From the NCBI GenBank assembly GCA_002633315.1, contig NWBN01000014.1, positions 1-64,000 of the forward strand: a DNA stretch of 64,000 nt. Reading direction: 5' to 3'. The stretch comes from Bacteroidales bacterium Phil6. GTDB taxonomy: Bacteria; Bacteroidota; Bacteroidia; Bacteroidales; F082. A model generated the notes under the pieces. The model was not told the origin of the DNA. It saw only the letters and a list, made by a program, of their open reading frames with translations, and did not search any database. The position numbers were made by a program, and so were the translations under genes. Positions 10,375 through 19,899 of this stretch are shown here, piece by piece. Each line of letters starts with the position of its first letter. The stretch's first letter is position 1.

Positions 10375-11499
10375 TCAACTAAGCATAACCGGCATCAAAA
10401 GCATCAAAATATCCTCATCTGCATTTTCATTATCCACAGGAGTCATAATACCGGCACGGTTCGGTGCAGAAAGCTCAATTCTCACTGACTGCTGAGTAAT
10501 ATTGGAAAGTATATCCTGTAAAAAACGGGAATTGAAACCTATCTCCATATCAGAACCCTCATAGCTGCATGTAAGACGTTCCTTAGCTTCATTATAATAG
10601 TCCAAATCCTCTGCCGAGATAAGCAATTCCTGTCCTGATATCTTAAGACGCACCTGGTGAGTAGCCTTATTGGAGAATGTGCCAACACGACGTATTGCAG
10701 CATTAAGCAATTGACAATCAACAACAAGCTTATTAGGATTATTTGTCGGTATTACAGCCTCATAATTAGGATACACACCTTCAATAAGACGACATATAAG
10801 ACAGAAATCACCGAGATCAAACGATACATTGGTCCTGTTAAACTTAACAAGGACTTTCTCATCGGCTTTAGTTGACAAAACAGCTTTCAATTGGTTAACA
10901 GGCTTTTTAGGAATAATGATAGAAGAGTTTCTGTCAGATTTCACATCGAATCTCTTATAACGTACCAATCTATGAGCGTCAGTAGCCACGAAAGTGAGAC
11001 AAGTATCGGATACATTAAGATAAACGCCTGTCATCACCGGACGGATCTCATCAGAGCCTGTAGCAAATATCGTCTTCTCAAAGCCGCATGCCAAAACATC
11101 GGCAGGAACCTCAAGGACATCACTGTCTTCTATCCTGGGCAATTGAGGGAACTCGCTGCTACTATGTCCTACCATTTTATAAACACCTTCGTTAGTAGTA
11201 ATTTCTATTGCATAAGTATCTTCCGAAATATTAAATGAAAGCGGTATATCCGGAAAATTCTTAATAGCATCAATAAAAAGACGAGCAGGAATTGTCACCT
11301 GGCCACTACCATCGACCATGTCAGGCTGAATAGAAGCGACCATAGTCGTTTCCAAATTAGAAGCTGTGATACTCAATTTGTTATCTGAAAGTTCAAACAA
11401 GAAATCTTCTAAGATTGGCATAGTATTAGATGGTGTAATGACGCCACCAAGAGCCTGAACAGCTTTAAACAGTTTAGATCTTGAAACAATAAACTTCAT
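10375..11499 (-). CDS. dnaN: DNA polymerase III beta subunit (sliding clamp)
   Basis: 374 residues with the three-fold clamp architecture: N-terminal MKFIVSRSKLFKAVQALGG, central and C-terminal repeats, and the typical C-terminal LMPVML. It forms the ring that tethers replicative polymerase to DNA. It is not beside dnaA or gyrB here, so this is not an oriC region. Its upstream neighbour is plsY on the same strand, 67 nt away, and a good promoter lies in that gap. Confidence 0.98.
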   Translation of the reverse strand: MKFIVSRSKLFKAVQALGGVITPSNTMPILEDFLFELSDNKLSITASNLETTMVASIQPDMVDGSGQVTIPARLFIDAIKNFPDIPLSFNISEDTYAIEITTNEGVYKMVGHSSSEFPQLPRIEDSDVLEVPADVLACGFEKTIFATGSDEIRPVMTGVYLNVSDTCLTFVATDAHRLVRYKRFDVKSDRNSSIIIPKKPVNQLKAVLSTKADEKVLVKFNRTNVSFDLGDFCLICRLIEGVYPNYEAVIPTNNPNKLVVDCQLLNAAIRRVGTFSNKATHQVRLKISGQELLISAEDLDYYNEAKERLTCSYEGSDMEIGFNSRFLQDILSNITQQSVRIELSAPNRAGIMTPVDNENADEDILMLLMPVMLS

Positions 11500-11522
11500 A
11501 ACTACTTATTTTTTTCAGATTG

Positions 11523-11552
11523 TAAAAATACAACTTTTAACAATAACAACAA
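11523..11552 (-). promoter_or_regulatory. dnaN promoter
   Basis: Minus strand: TTG (11552-11550), 19 nt, TATTTTTA (11530-11523), matching the -7 consensus at 7 of 8 positions. It lies 24 nt upstream of the dnaN ATG, giving a short leader. Confidence 0.6.
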
Positions 11553-11566
11553 AAATAATTTAATTT

Positions 11567-12193
11567 TTATTTCTTTTTAAAAAATTTATTCTCATTTCCT
11601 TCAATAAGACGCTTGATATTCTTCCTATGAGTTATAGGAACGAACAGAGCCACTGCCACAGCCGGGAAATACAGATAATAATTTGCAGTGGGAAACAGAA
11701 AAAAAACGAACAACGGAAAACTTATTGACGCTGATATACTTGCAAGAGAAACATAATTTTTAAGCAGCAATACTATTACAAATATAGCCAATGCCGACAA
11801 TGTGGCATAAGGATACAATGCCAGACCTACTCCAAGCAATGTAGCAACACCCTTACCTCCCCTGAAACCGGCAAATAACGGAAACACATGACCGAGCACA
11901 ACAGCCACCACAGCTATAACAGGCATTATCCGGGGCACAGCATCGACTTTCAACATTTCGAAAATATAAGGAATAATAAAGACAGCAAGCCAGCCTTTCA
12001 AGACATCAATGACAAATACAGGAATTGCCGCCTTATAACCAAGTACTCTTATCACATTTGTAGTACCGGCATTACCCGAACCATGCTCCCGAACATCAGT
12101 ATCATAGAACCATCTGCCCACCCAAACAGCAGTAGGTATTGAACCTAAAATATAAGCCACTGTCAGAGAAACAATAAAAGCGACCCAATCCAT
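11567..12193 (-). CDS. plsY: acyl-phosphate:glycerol-3-phosphate acyltransferase
   Basis: 208 residues, polytopic, full length for PlsY. It transfers an acyl group from acyl phosphate to glycerol-3-phosphate, the first step of phospholipid synthesis, in the inner membrane. Signatures: AYILGSIPTAVWVGR, the glycerol-phosphate loop HGSGNAGTTNVIR, and the glycine-rich FRGGKGVATLLG. It follows prmA by 6 nt and is probably cotranscribed with tpiA-prmA. The partner PlsX is not in the window. Confidence 0.96.
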   Translation of the reverse strand: MDWVAFIVSLTVAYILGSIPTAVWVGRWFYDTDVREHGSGNAGTTNVIRVLGYKAAIPVFVIDVLKGWLAVFIIPYIFEMLKVDAVPRIMPVIAVVAVVLGHVFPLFAGFRGGKGVATLLGVGLALYPYATLSALAIFVIVLLLKNYVSLASISASISFPLFVFFLFPTANYYLYFPAVAVALFVPITHRKNIKRLIEGNENKFFKKK

Positions 12194-12199
12194 TGTCTA

Positions 12200-13039
12200 T
12201 CATTTACGTTTGACAAAAACTGCCGCTGTCCATTCGTTCTCTGCCAAATGTCTGGAAAAGACTAACCCCAAAGATTCCGCCTCTTTGGCAATCATAGGTA
12301 AATCCGCCTGATAGAATCCACTAAAAAATATGACACCGTTATTATCAAGACACTTAACATATTCTTTCATGTCGCGAAGAAGGATGTTACGATTGATATT
12401 TGCTATAATAATATCGAAATGTCTGTCTTTCAATGTAGTAGCATCTCCAAGTTCAACACTAATATCGTTAGTGTCATTCATGCGGATATTATCCAAAGCA
12501 TTACGGTAAGCCCATTCATCATTATCAATTGCAACTGTTGATGCAGAACCAAGTTTTTTTGCAAGAATGGCAAGGACACCTGTACCTGAACCCATATCGA
12601 GTACATCACGATTTCTAAAATCAGTATCAAGCATCATCTTAATGATCAACGCTGTTGTTTCATGATGAGCCGTACCGAACGACATTTTAGGTTCTATAAG
12701 CAAGTCAAATTTATAGCGAGAATCCGGTTGATGGAAAGGTGCTCTTATACGACAAATCTCGTTTATAACGACAGGTTCATAAGAAGACTCCCACACCTCA
12801 TTCCAATCCCTGTCAGGAATATTTTCTTTCTTCAATATCCTGACAGACTCGAATTGAGACATTGAAAGCAAGTCTTCAACACCTTGTTCATCAAAATCAT
12901 CTTCTTTACAATAAGCTGTAAATCCGTCATCATCATCCATAAAACTGTCGAATCCCAAAGACCCGAGCAATTCCACGAACATATCTTTCAAAGCCTCATT
13001 ATCAGGATTTGAGAATGAATAAGCAATATAATTCATCAT
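12200..13039 (-). CDS. prmA: ribosomal protein L11 methyltransferase
   Basis: About 279 residues. SAM-dependent methylation of ribosomal protein L11. The N-terminal substrate-recognition domain is acidic; the Rossmann domain shows the SAM motif DMGSGTGVLAI (about 148-158), preceded by SFGTAHHET. IIANINRNIL is the catalytic NxxxxIL loop. The first in-frame codon is a TTG directly after the tpiA stop; ATG 13039 or 13036 is more likely. It is tightly coupled to tpiA upstream and plsY downstream. Confidence 0.95.
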   Translation of the reverse strand: MMNYIAYSFSNPDNEALKDMFVELLGSLGFDSFMDDDDGFTAYCKEDDFDEQGVEDLLSMSQFESVRILKKENIPDRDWNEVWESSYEPVVINEICRIRAPFHQPDSRYKFDLLIEPKMSFGTAHHETTALIIKMMLDTDFRNRDVLDMGSGTGVLAILAKKLGSASTVAIDNDEWAYRNALDNIRMNDTNDISVELGDATTLKDRHFDIIIANINRNILLRDMKEYVKCLDNNGVIFFSGFYQADLPMIAKEAESLGLVFSRHLAENEWTAAVFVKRK

Positions 13040-13042
13040 CAA

Positions 13043-13807
13043 TTATTTAGATGCCTGGACGCAAATACTCACAAAATCCTCTGCTTTAAGGGAAGCACCG
13101 CCAATAAGTCCGCCATCAACATCCAACTGAGCGAAAAGGTCGGCCGCATTTTTAGCATTACAACTGCCACCATAAAGGATATAGAGTTTCTCAGCCATAT
13201 CATCACCATATTTTTCTCTAACCAAAGAACGAATGAAAGCATGTACCTCCTCAGCCTGTTCCGGCGTTGCAGTCTTGCCTGTGCCAATAGCCCAAACAGG
13301 TTCGTAAGCGATAATAACATTCTCAAAATCACCATCATCAAGGTCAAAGAGACTTTCTTCTATCTGCTGTCTGATAACATCGAAATGGCGATTTGCTTCA
13401 CGTTCTTCCAACACTTCGCCTACACAGAAAATAGGAGCCATATCATATTTCAAAGCCATTTTAACCTTTTGTGCAAGAGTAGCATTATCTTCCTTAAAAT
13501 ATTTTCTACGTTCGCTATGTCCGATGATGCAATAGCTCACCCCTATGGAATCGAGCATACGGGCAGACACCTCGCCTGTATAAGCGCCATCTTCAAAAGA
13601 ACTGACATTTTGAGCGCCGACAGCGAACAACTCCGTTTCAGAAGAACGGTCTGTGGCAAGTTCAAGGAAAGGATAAGGAGTACAGATAACAACATTAGTA
13701 TCAGGTCCTTTATCAGCAAGTAAATCTTCTATTGAATATAATAAATCTTCAGCCTCCTGGAAATCAGTATTCATCTTCCAGTTTCCGGCAACCATCTTTT
13801 TTTTCAT
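13043..13807 (-). CDS. tpiA: triosephosphate isomerase
   Basis: 254 residues from ATG 13807. Interconverts DHAP and glyceraldehyde-3-phosphate. All catalytic residues are visible: Lys11 (GNWKMN), His97 (IIGHSERR) and Glu169 (AYEPVWAIGTG), with the phosphate loop GGSCNAKN and GGLIGGAS near the end. An in-frame extension to 13831 (MSNQIKIT) is possible, but the family starts at MKKKMVAGNWK. It leads a tpiA-prmA-plsY run. Confidence 0.98.
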   Translation of the reverse strand: MKKKMVAGNWKMNTDFQEAEDLLYSIEDLLADKGPDTNVVICTPYPFLELATDRSSETELFAVGAQNVSSFEDGAYTGEVSARMLDSIGVSYCIIGHSERRKYFKEDNATLAQKVKMALKYDMAPIFCVGEVLEEREANRHFDVIRQQIEESLFDLDDGDFENVIIAYEPVWAIGTGKTATPEQAEEVHAFIRSLVREKYGDDMAEKLYILYGGSCNAKNAADLFAQLDVDGGLIGGASLKAEDFVSICVQASK

Positions 13808-14032
13808 AGTTATTTTTATTTGATTCGACAAAGTAATAAGTATTGCAAATTTACATAAAAAACCTAAATTTTCAACCTAATCGAAAAAATATTTGTACAA
13901 GTTCTTTCAACATGAATGTGTAAAATTATAAATTAAGATGAAATGAAATTATCTTTGATGGACTGATTTATTTAGCAAGAAGTTCTATTCTGAAATATGT
14001 CAAAAAACATCCTCACAAATAATATTCTTCAT

Positions 14033-14552
14033 CTAAATATCATTCAACAGCAACAGATGATTTTCAGCACCATCATAATAAAATGCCATAACATAAATTT
14101 CGTTGTCCAAGTTGCAAAATCCGGGAACGGTTATTTCATTACCGTCAACAACGCTGTTAACCAAAACCTGTTTTTTCAACTTTACTTTCTTGGTAAATGT
14201 CTTCCTGAATACGCATCCATCTTCCGCAGATAAGTATGCACATATTTGAAATCGATATAAATATCGCTGACATTATCATGAAATGAATCCTGAAACTGAT
14301 AAACATATTCTTCTGTGCCGAAAAAAATCATATCAACGTTAAAGTTTTCATAAGATACAGGAAAAACATCGATTGTGGGAACCACTTCATCAGGATTATA
14401 ATAATTATATGTATAAACAACACTATATGTTCCGTCGGTTACAGCGATCTCCTGCTCCAAGTGCTTACTTAGGATCGGCGAATACAAAACCTGTGTGCAA
14501 TTCTGAAAAACGGATCTGAGTTGGATATTTCATTAAGATCCATTTGCGCCAT
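14033..14552 (-). pseudogene. frameshifted pseudogene of an unidentified protein
   Basis: Three minus-strand frames join into one plausible protein. Frame 1 starts at ATG 14552 (MAQMDLNEISNSDPFF). Frame 2 covers about 14510-14215 (YSPILSKHLEQEIAVTDG, then YNYYNPDEVVPTIDVFPVSY, up to DIYIDFKYVHTYL). Frame 3 runs to a stop at 14033 (VNSVVDGNEITVPGF, then NEIYVMAFYYDGAENHLLLL). The frames are separated by shifts near 14500 and 14220. The composition is protein-like in each piece and poor outside. The family is not recognised; an assembly error is an alternative. Confidence 0.55.
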
Positions 14553-14570
14553 CAAATAATCAATCGACAA

Positions 14571-15028
14571 AATGACACATTATGAAAGTGATAATAATTT
14601 TTCATAATGACAAGATTTATTTGGCTAATAATTCAACTTTGAACAGCAATAAAATTTCATATAAAAAATACAATATGCAAAACATTAAAATCTTAGAACC
14701 ATTTCATTATGATTTTACATCGTTTAGTCTCAACAAAAGACAATACATTTGATTTTTGCCAAGAACTCGCAAAACAACTTTCATAATGGTTTTCATATTA
14801 TTTGGTTTTCAAATCTTCAGAAATATAATAATGGATTTTCAATACATCAAAATTTTTTTATTAAATATTTTAATAAAAAACATCAGCACTTGACTAAAAC
14901 TTATAAATAATTGATTATCAATGCAAATACAGCATTCGTGCACTAAACTTAATTTATAGATATATATCTGATTTTCAAGACATTACAAAGAAAAATCAAA
15001 AAATTACACCTGACAGCAATAAAAACAA
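14571..15028. other. AT-rich intergenic stretch, nothing recognised
   Basis: About 460 nt of very AT-rich sequence between the pseudogene and the permease gene. No open frame of note, no tRNA, no clear hairpin. A 30-nt block at 14614-14643 resembles 13965-13994 on the other side of the pseudogene (22 of 30 identical), which may be remnant repeat or decayed coding sequence. Confidence 0.4.
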
Positions 15029-16099
15029 CTATTGAAGCCGCACTCTCGGGTCGAGAGATGCATAAATAACATCAACAATGATATTAATAATTATCAGCAT
15101 GACGCCTATTAGCAGCACTGCGCCCATAACGACGGGGAAATCGAATTTGTCGAGAGCATCTACAATAACGACACCTATGCCTTTCCAATCGAAGACATAT
15201 TCCACGAACACTGCTCCGGCAAGCATGGAAGCGAACCAACCCGACACTGCCGTTATCACCGGTGTCATGGCATTACGAAGAGCATGTTTTGTTATCACTC
15301 TCCATTTTCTCAACCCTTTAGCTTTTGCTGTTCTGATATAATCCATGGACATCACTTCCGACAAAGTCGTACGGGTAAGTTCCACGACTACGGCAAGAGG
15401 TCTAAGGCCTAATGTAACAGCAGGCAAGATAAGATTTTTCAGATCAAGATATGCACCACTGCCATAATCATCGACTGAATACAGGCTGCCTGTCATACTG
15501 AGACCGGTCACAGATTCAAGGACAAAGCCAAAAATCCATGCCATGAGTATTGCAGCAAAAAAAGACGGCAACGACATACCTATCGTTGTGATAAACAATG
15601 TAATACGATTCAAGACACTGTTATTTGCCACAGCAGTAAGTATCCCTAATGTCACACCGAGAATCAAAGCTATGGAAATGGCGACAACAGCAAGAATCAA
15701 CGTATTGGGAAATGCTTCCGACAATATCTCACCTACGGGACGTTTACTTTGATAGGAATATCTGAGATAAGGAAATTTAAGAAGCACAGCTACATCCGAC
15801 ATTTCAGCCACTATAAGATAAGGCTTGTATTTTTCAAACTGTTCCTTCTGATTCTCTTTTATCTTGTAAAAAGAAACCGGAGAAAGGTCGTTTAGATAAG
15901 AAAAATACTGATATCCAATACTTTTATCAAGTCCCAATTCTTCTCTTATAACCTGAACATCTTTCTCATCGGCTCTTTGGCCCAGCATCATCCTCACCGG
16001 GTCGCCCGGCACCACAGTAAACAGGAAAAATACCAATGTTGCGACGCCAAGAAGCACCGCAACACCGTATAACACCTTTCTTACCACATAAGAAAACAT
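15029..16099 (-). CDS. DppB/OppB-type peptide ABC transporter permease
   Basis: 356 residues. An N-terminal membrane helix (VLYGVAVLLGVATLVFFLF) is followed by the family motif VPGDPVRMMLG, and the cytoplasmic EAA loop appears as YIRTAKAKGL with HALRNAMTPVI. This is one inner-membrane permease subunit of a dipeptide or oligopeptide (or nickel) importer. No second permease, ATPase or binding protein is nearby, so its partners must be encoded elsewhere. It follows BT_3928 by 8 nt in the DUF1599 operon. Confidence 0.92.
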   Translation of the reverse strand: MFSYVVRKVLYGVAVLLGVATLVFFLFTVVPGDPVRMMLGQRADEKDVQVIREELGLDKSIGYQYFSYLNDLSPVSFYKIKENQKEQFEKYKPYLIVAEMSDVAVLLKFPYLRYSYQSKRPVGEILSEAFPNTLILAVVAISIALILGVTLGILTAVANNSVLNRITLFITTIGMSLPSFFAAILMAWIFGFVLESVTGLSMTGSLYSVDDYGSGAYLDLKNLILPAVTLGLRPLAVVVELTRTTLSEVMSMDYIRTAKAKGLRKWRVITKHALRNAMTPVITAVSGWFASMLAGAVFVEYVFDWKGIGVVIVDALDKFDFPVVMGAVLLIGVMLIIINIIVDVIYASLDPRVRLQ

Positions 16100-16107
16100 G
16101 ACTTAAA

Positions 16108-17370
16108 TCATTCTGAAACAAGTTTAAGTACTCTTTTCTCCGACGGGAAGTCTATTTTACTCCATTTATCGATGACGACACCATTTTTCATAAGCATAAG
16201 ACCCGGACAAGAGCGAACCATGGTTTTAAGTTCAAGTTCATCACCATAATACACCTCATCGAGCACATCATAATGTCGATACAAAGAGTCAATAAACTTA
16301 CTATTTTCAGAAGTAATCCAGATATAATCCAAGCCATTGGCACGTGCAAGATCAACTATTCTCTCACAATTAACATAATCTTTTGCATCGAACTCATTAA
16401 TATAAGGAGCTACAAGGACAAGCAAATTGTCAGAATCGAACAAGACATGCGTATAATCGTCTCCATAAGCATCGAGGATGGAAAAGCCGAAAGTATTTTG
16501 GTCTCCGTCCACACGCTGAGAGACGAACTCCCATTCACTCATCCACACAGAGTCATTCCATGGATAATTTGGCGACAGATATTCTTTTGTCTCTCCCGTA
16601 ATTTTATTTTTATAAGTAAGATAAATATCTGCAGAAGCAGTATTTTCTTTAGGAGACATGTCATTGCCAACCTTCCATTCCATAAAATCTATAACGGGGA
16701 GATGCCTGATATTATATATCTCAAAACCAAGGAAGAATACAGTCATAACGACAGCGGCAACAAATTGTTTTATAAAGCCCATTTCAGCATTTTTCAAAGA
16801 CTTATTATTAAATATCAAAGGAATAAGTACACTATCTATGATAAGATTCTTAAAGAAGGTCTGCCAGTTGCTCATTTTTATTGCAGTACCAAAACAGCCG
16901 CAATCCGGCACGAGGTCGAACATGGCATCGAAAAAAGTAGTAATAGTGAAAAAGAGCATCAAAAGAGATGCACCGAGCACAGCAAGACGTGGCAACACAT
17001 TGACGATCAGGCAGGCACCAACAATAAACTCCGCAAGTATCATAATTACAGCAAGAGGCAAAGCCATATCACCCATCCATTCAATACCATAAGCAATGAA
17101 ATAGTCATACATCTTATATTGAGTGCCGAGAGGATCGACACCTTTCATGAAACTGCTGAACACGAAAAGCAAACCCACAAGAATACGGCACAACACGAGA
17201 GCACCGTCGGTATAACGTTTTCTAAAAAGACAAGAAGCTGTCAAGGTCAACAAGATGGCAATCAAGACAAGCCACGAAAACTCCGGGTTAAAACCGACAA
17301 CGACAGCAAGTAACAAGGCGATAAAAGTAACGCCAAACGACAATGTTACAGATTTTTTGGTATCTTCCAT
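16108..17370 (-). CDS. BT_3928-type membrane protein (DoxX/MauE-like plus thioredoxin-like)
   Basis: 420 residues. The N-terminal half is polytopic and DoxX/MauE-like (RILVGLLFVFSSFMKGVDP, then PDCGCFGTAIKMSNWQTF with a CxC pair). The C-terminal half is soluble and thioredoxin-like without a clear CxxC, ending CPGLMLMKNGVVIDKW. This is the Bacteroidetes BT_3928 family; a role in periplasmic redox or electron transfer is inferred from the fold only. It sits between DUF1599 (3 nt) and the permease gene (8 nt) in one operon. Confidence 0.85.
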   Translation of the reverse strand: MEDTKKSVTLSFGVTFIALLLAVVVGFNPEFSWLVLIAILLTLTASCLFRKRYTDGALVLCRILVGLLFVFSSFMKGVDPLGTQYKMYDYFIAYGIEWMGDMALPLAVIMILAEFIVGACLIVNVLPRLAVLGASLLMLFFTITTFFDAMFDLVPDCGCFGTAIKMSNWQTFFKNLIIDSVLIPLIFNNKSLKNAEMGFIKQFVAAVVMTVFFLGFEIYNIRHLPVIDFMEWKVGNDMSPKENTASADIYLTYKNKITGETKEYLSPNYPWNDSVWMSEWEFVSQRVDGDQNTFGFSILDAYGDDYTHVLFDSDNLLVLVAPYINEFDAKDYVNCERIVDLARANGLDYIWITSENSKFIDSLYRHYDVLDEVYYGDELELKTMVRSCPGLMLMKNGVVIDKWSKIDFPSEKRVLKLVSE

Positions 17371-17373
17371 ATA

Positions 17374-17916
17374 TTATTTTCTTTCATTAATTAGAATCAG
17401 ACAAAATACAGCATAATTAATTATGTCGAAATAGTTGGCATCAAGACCCTCTGAGACAACAGTTTTTCCGTTGTTATCCTCGATACTTTTGATTCTAAGG
17501 AGTTTCATCAAGATAAGGTCCGTCATTGAAGATATACGCATATTTCTCCACGCCTCATCATAATCATGATTTTTGCGTTGCATAAGGTAAAAAGCCTCAT
17601 CAAGCACTTTACCATACATTGTCACTGCCTCATTGCTGTCCAAGTCAGGTTTTTCCGTCACTCCGAGATTCAATTGGATGACAGCCATAGCAGAATAATT
17701 GACAATACCAATGAACTCCGGCTCAACACCTTCATTAACAAGAGTTTCTTTTTTTCTTTGAATACTTCTTATTCTATTGGCTTTAATATAAATCTGGTCT
17801 GTCAGAGATTCAGTACGCATGATACGCCAAGCTGTACCATAATCCAACATCTTATTATTAAAAACATCCTTACAAGTATTAAGAACCGTTTTATATTCCT
17901 CAGCAGTATTATACAT
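17374..17916 (-). CDS. DUF1599 tandem-domain protein
   Basis: 180 residues from ATG 17916 (MYNTAEEYKTVL). Two copies of one helical motif are obvious: DYGTAWRIMRTESLTDQI and DYDEAWRNMRISSMTDLI, each followed by RIRSI or RIKSI. This is DUF1599, also known as a nucleotide-modification-associated domain; the biochemical activity is not established. The open frame runs up to 18012, but a promoter (TTG, 19 nt, TAATTTTA) lies inside that extension and homologues start at the MYNT position, so the longer start is rejected. First gene of the DUF1599-BT_3928-permease operon; divergent from folP. Confidence 0.85.
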   Translation of the reverse strand: MYNTAEEYKTVLNTCKDVFNNKMLDYGTAWRIMRTESLTDQIYIKANRIRSIQRKKETLVNEGVEPEFIGIVNYSAMAVIQLNLGVTEKPDLDSNEAVTMYGKVLDEAFYLMQRKNHDYDEAWRNMRISSMTDLILMKLLRIKSIEDNNGKTVVSEGLDANYFDIINYAVFCLILINERK

Positions 17917-17972
17917 ATAATAAAGACTTTGATCGAACTTAACCGACAAAGTGGAAAACACTTTGCAGTCTG

Positions 17973-18002
17973 TAAAATTAGTACTTTTTCTGAAAGTATC
18001 AA
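17973..18002 (-). promoter_or_regulatory. promoter of the DUF1599 operon
   Basis: Minus strand: TTG (18002-18000), 19 nt, TAATTTTA (17980-17973), 7 of 8 in the -7 box. It fixes the DUF1599 start downstream, at 17916. Confidence 0.6.
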
Positions 18003-18053
18003 TAAATGACACAATATTTTTTTTACTAACCTAAAATAATATGAATAATTGTG

Positions 18054-18061
18054 TAATTTTG
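18054..18061 (+). promoter_or_regulatory. -7 box of folP-cdaA
   Basis: TAATTTTG, a full match to TAnnTTTG, 28 nt upstream of the folP ATG. No clear TTG at the usual distance. Confidence 0.55.
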
Positions 18062-18089
18062 CGAGAAACAAAAGTCCAAATATACAGAC

Positions 18090-18905
18090 ATGTTATCGAC
18101 AACAGATATTTTCAGCCGGAAGGAACCGGTAATAATGGGTATATTGAACGTGACGCCTGATTCTTTTTACGACGGAGGACGGCATAAAGACCTAAATGAT
18201 GTTTTGAAACATTGCGAGACAATGATAGAAGAAGGCGCAGATGTCATTGACATAGGAGCTTTTTCTACACGTCCCGGAAGTGTTGTCATTACTCCGGAAG
18301 AAGAATTGAACAGGATAATTCCGGCACTTGATATTATAAGGACCAACTTTCCGGAAGTCGTTATTTCCATTGACACATACCGGCAATACGTTGCGGAAGC
18401 TGTTTACAATGCCGGTGCCGATATCATCAATGACATATCCGGCGGTATTTTTGACGAAAACATGTTGAAATTCATCGGGACAAAACACATTCCTTATATT
18501 TTAATGCATATAACAGGAAAAATCAACAATATGCATAAAGAACTTATTAGTGACAATGTTTGCTTTAAAGTCAAAACCTTTTTTGAAAAACAAATTGAGG
18601 AACTACTACAATACGGTGAACAACAAATCATTCTTGATCCCGGAATTGGATTCAACAAAACAATGGAATGTAATTTTGAACTTTTGAATCATATAGAAGA
18701 TTATAGGGTCGGAAATTATCCCATACTCATAGGAATATCACATAAATCACTGATATATAAAACATTAGGGACAACGCCACAAGAAGCCACGAACGGCACC
18801 ACAGTATTGAACACCATAGCATTACTCCATGGTGCTGATATTTTGAGAGTTCACAAGGTAAAAGAAACGATAGAAGTCGTCAAGCTTTTACAACAATTAA
18901 AATGA
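18090..18905 (+). CDS. folP: dihydropteroate synthase
   Basis: 271 residues. Condenses p-aminobenzoate with hydroxymethyl-dihydropterin diphosphate in folate synthesis. Motifs: GILNVTPDSFYDGG (about 17-30), GADVIDIGAFSTRPG, ISIDTYR, NDISGG, LDPGIGFNK, and the C-terminal LRVHKVKET. Complete TIM-barrel. It is followed 51 nt later by cdaA on the same strand; the folP-cdaA pairing is common in Bacteroidetes. Divergent from DUF1599. Confidence 0.97.
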   Translation: MLSTTDIFSRKEPVIMGILNVTPDSFYDGGRHKDLNDVLKHCETMIEEGADVIDIGAFSTRPGSVVITPEEELNRIIPALDIIRTNFPEVVISIDTYRQYVAEAVYNAGADIINDISGGIFDENMLKFIGTKHIPYILMHITGKINNMHKELISDNVCFKVKTFFEKQIEELLQYGEQQIILDPGIGFNKTMECNFELLNHIEDYRVGNYPILIGISHKSLIYKTLGTTPQEATNGTTVLNTIALLHGADILRVHKVKETIEVVKLLQQLK

Positions 18906-18956
18906 CATTTAGAAAGATATTTGTAAATCAAAACATAATATTCCAAGAAACAAATC

Positions 18957-19772
18957 ATGGCAGAACTTTTTATCAATATGTTTATACAAATCAGACTGTT
19001 AGATATCATTGACATAATATTGGTAGGATTATTGCTTTATGGACTTTATTATCTCGTAAGAGGCTCGAGTGCAATAAAAATCTTTTTCGGCATAGTAACT
19101 GTCATAATAGCGCTGAAGATTGTGACATTGTTTCACATGGAGTTGTTGAGCTATATATTAGGAGCTTTTGTCAACGTAGGTTTTATCGCCTTGATAATCA
19201 TTTTTCAACCGGAGATACGACGTTTTTTATTGAGCATAGGCAATACACGTTTTGCAGTTAACTTCAGACAATTTTTCTCATTTCTGGGAGTAAAATATCA
19301 AGAAAGAGATGACATAAATTTGGATCCTATATGTGATGCCTGTGCATCCATGTCACAAGGCAAGGTAGGTGCTTTGATACTCATAACTCAGGAAAATGAA
19401 TTATCTGAAATAATAGAGACCGGTGTAATTATAGATGCCATAACGAGTAAATCACTGATAGAAAACATTTTTTTCAAGAACAGTCCATTACACGACGGTG
19501 CAATGGTAATAAAAAACGACAGGATAGTAGCTGCTCGTTGCATGTTGCCAAACTCCAGCAATCCCAACATTCCGAGTCATTTCGGCATGCGGCACAGAGC
19601 CGGAATAGGTGTCACAGAAAACAACGACTGCATTGTCATAGTTGTCTCAGAAGAAACAGGAAGCATCAGAATAATACAAAACGCTGTTGCAACGGAAGTA
19701 AAACCTGCTGAAATGAAAGCAGCAATAAGACAAATTATGAATGCTAAAAAACCTAATCACAAAGAACAATAA
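18957..19772 (+). CDS. cdaA: diadenylate cyclase CdaA (c-di-AMP synthase)
   Basis: 271 residues. Three N-terminal membrane helices (about 13-33, 38-58, 63-83) precede a DisA_N cyclase domain with DGA (180-182, in HDGAMVI) and RHRAGIG (212-218), the two catalytic motifs. It makes cyclic di-AMP from two ATP at the inner membrane; the messenger typically controls osmolyte and envelope homeostasis. Probably cotranscribed with folP. The CdaR and GlmM partners known from Firmicutes are not next to it. Confidence 0.96.
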   Translation: MAELFINMFIQIRLLDIIDIILVGLLLYGLYYLVRGSSAIKIFFGIVTVIIALKIVTLFHMELLSYILGAFVNVGFIALIIIFQPEIRRFLLSIGNTRFAVNFRQFFSFLGVKYQERDDINLDPICDACASMSQGKVGALILITQENELSEIIETGVIIDAITSKSLIENIFFKNSPLHDGAMVIKNDRIVAARCMLPNSSNPNIPSHFGMRHRAGIGVTENNDCIVIVVSEETGSIRIIQNAVATEVKPAEMKAAIRQIMNAKKPNHKEQ

Positions 19773-19899
19773 AAATTCATCTACACCTAAAATGATATTC
19801 ATGTTTTTTGCAACACGAAATCACCTTAATTTATTAAACCCCAAAAAAAGAACATGCAAAACCACTTATTTCCATTGCAAATAACATCTACCAAAACTT

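Noticed and set aside
16273..17313. Plus-strand frame of 346 codons opposite BT_3928
   Set aside because: Antisense shadow; the minus-strand product is a recognised family with tight operon spacing.
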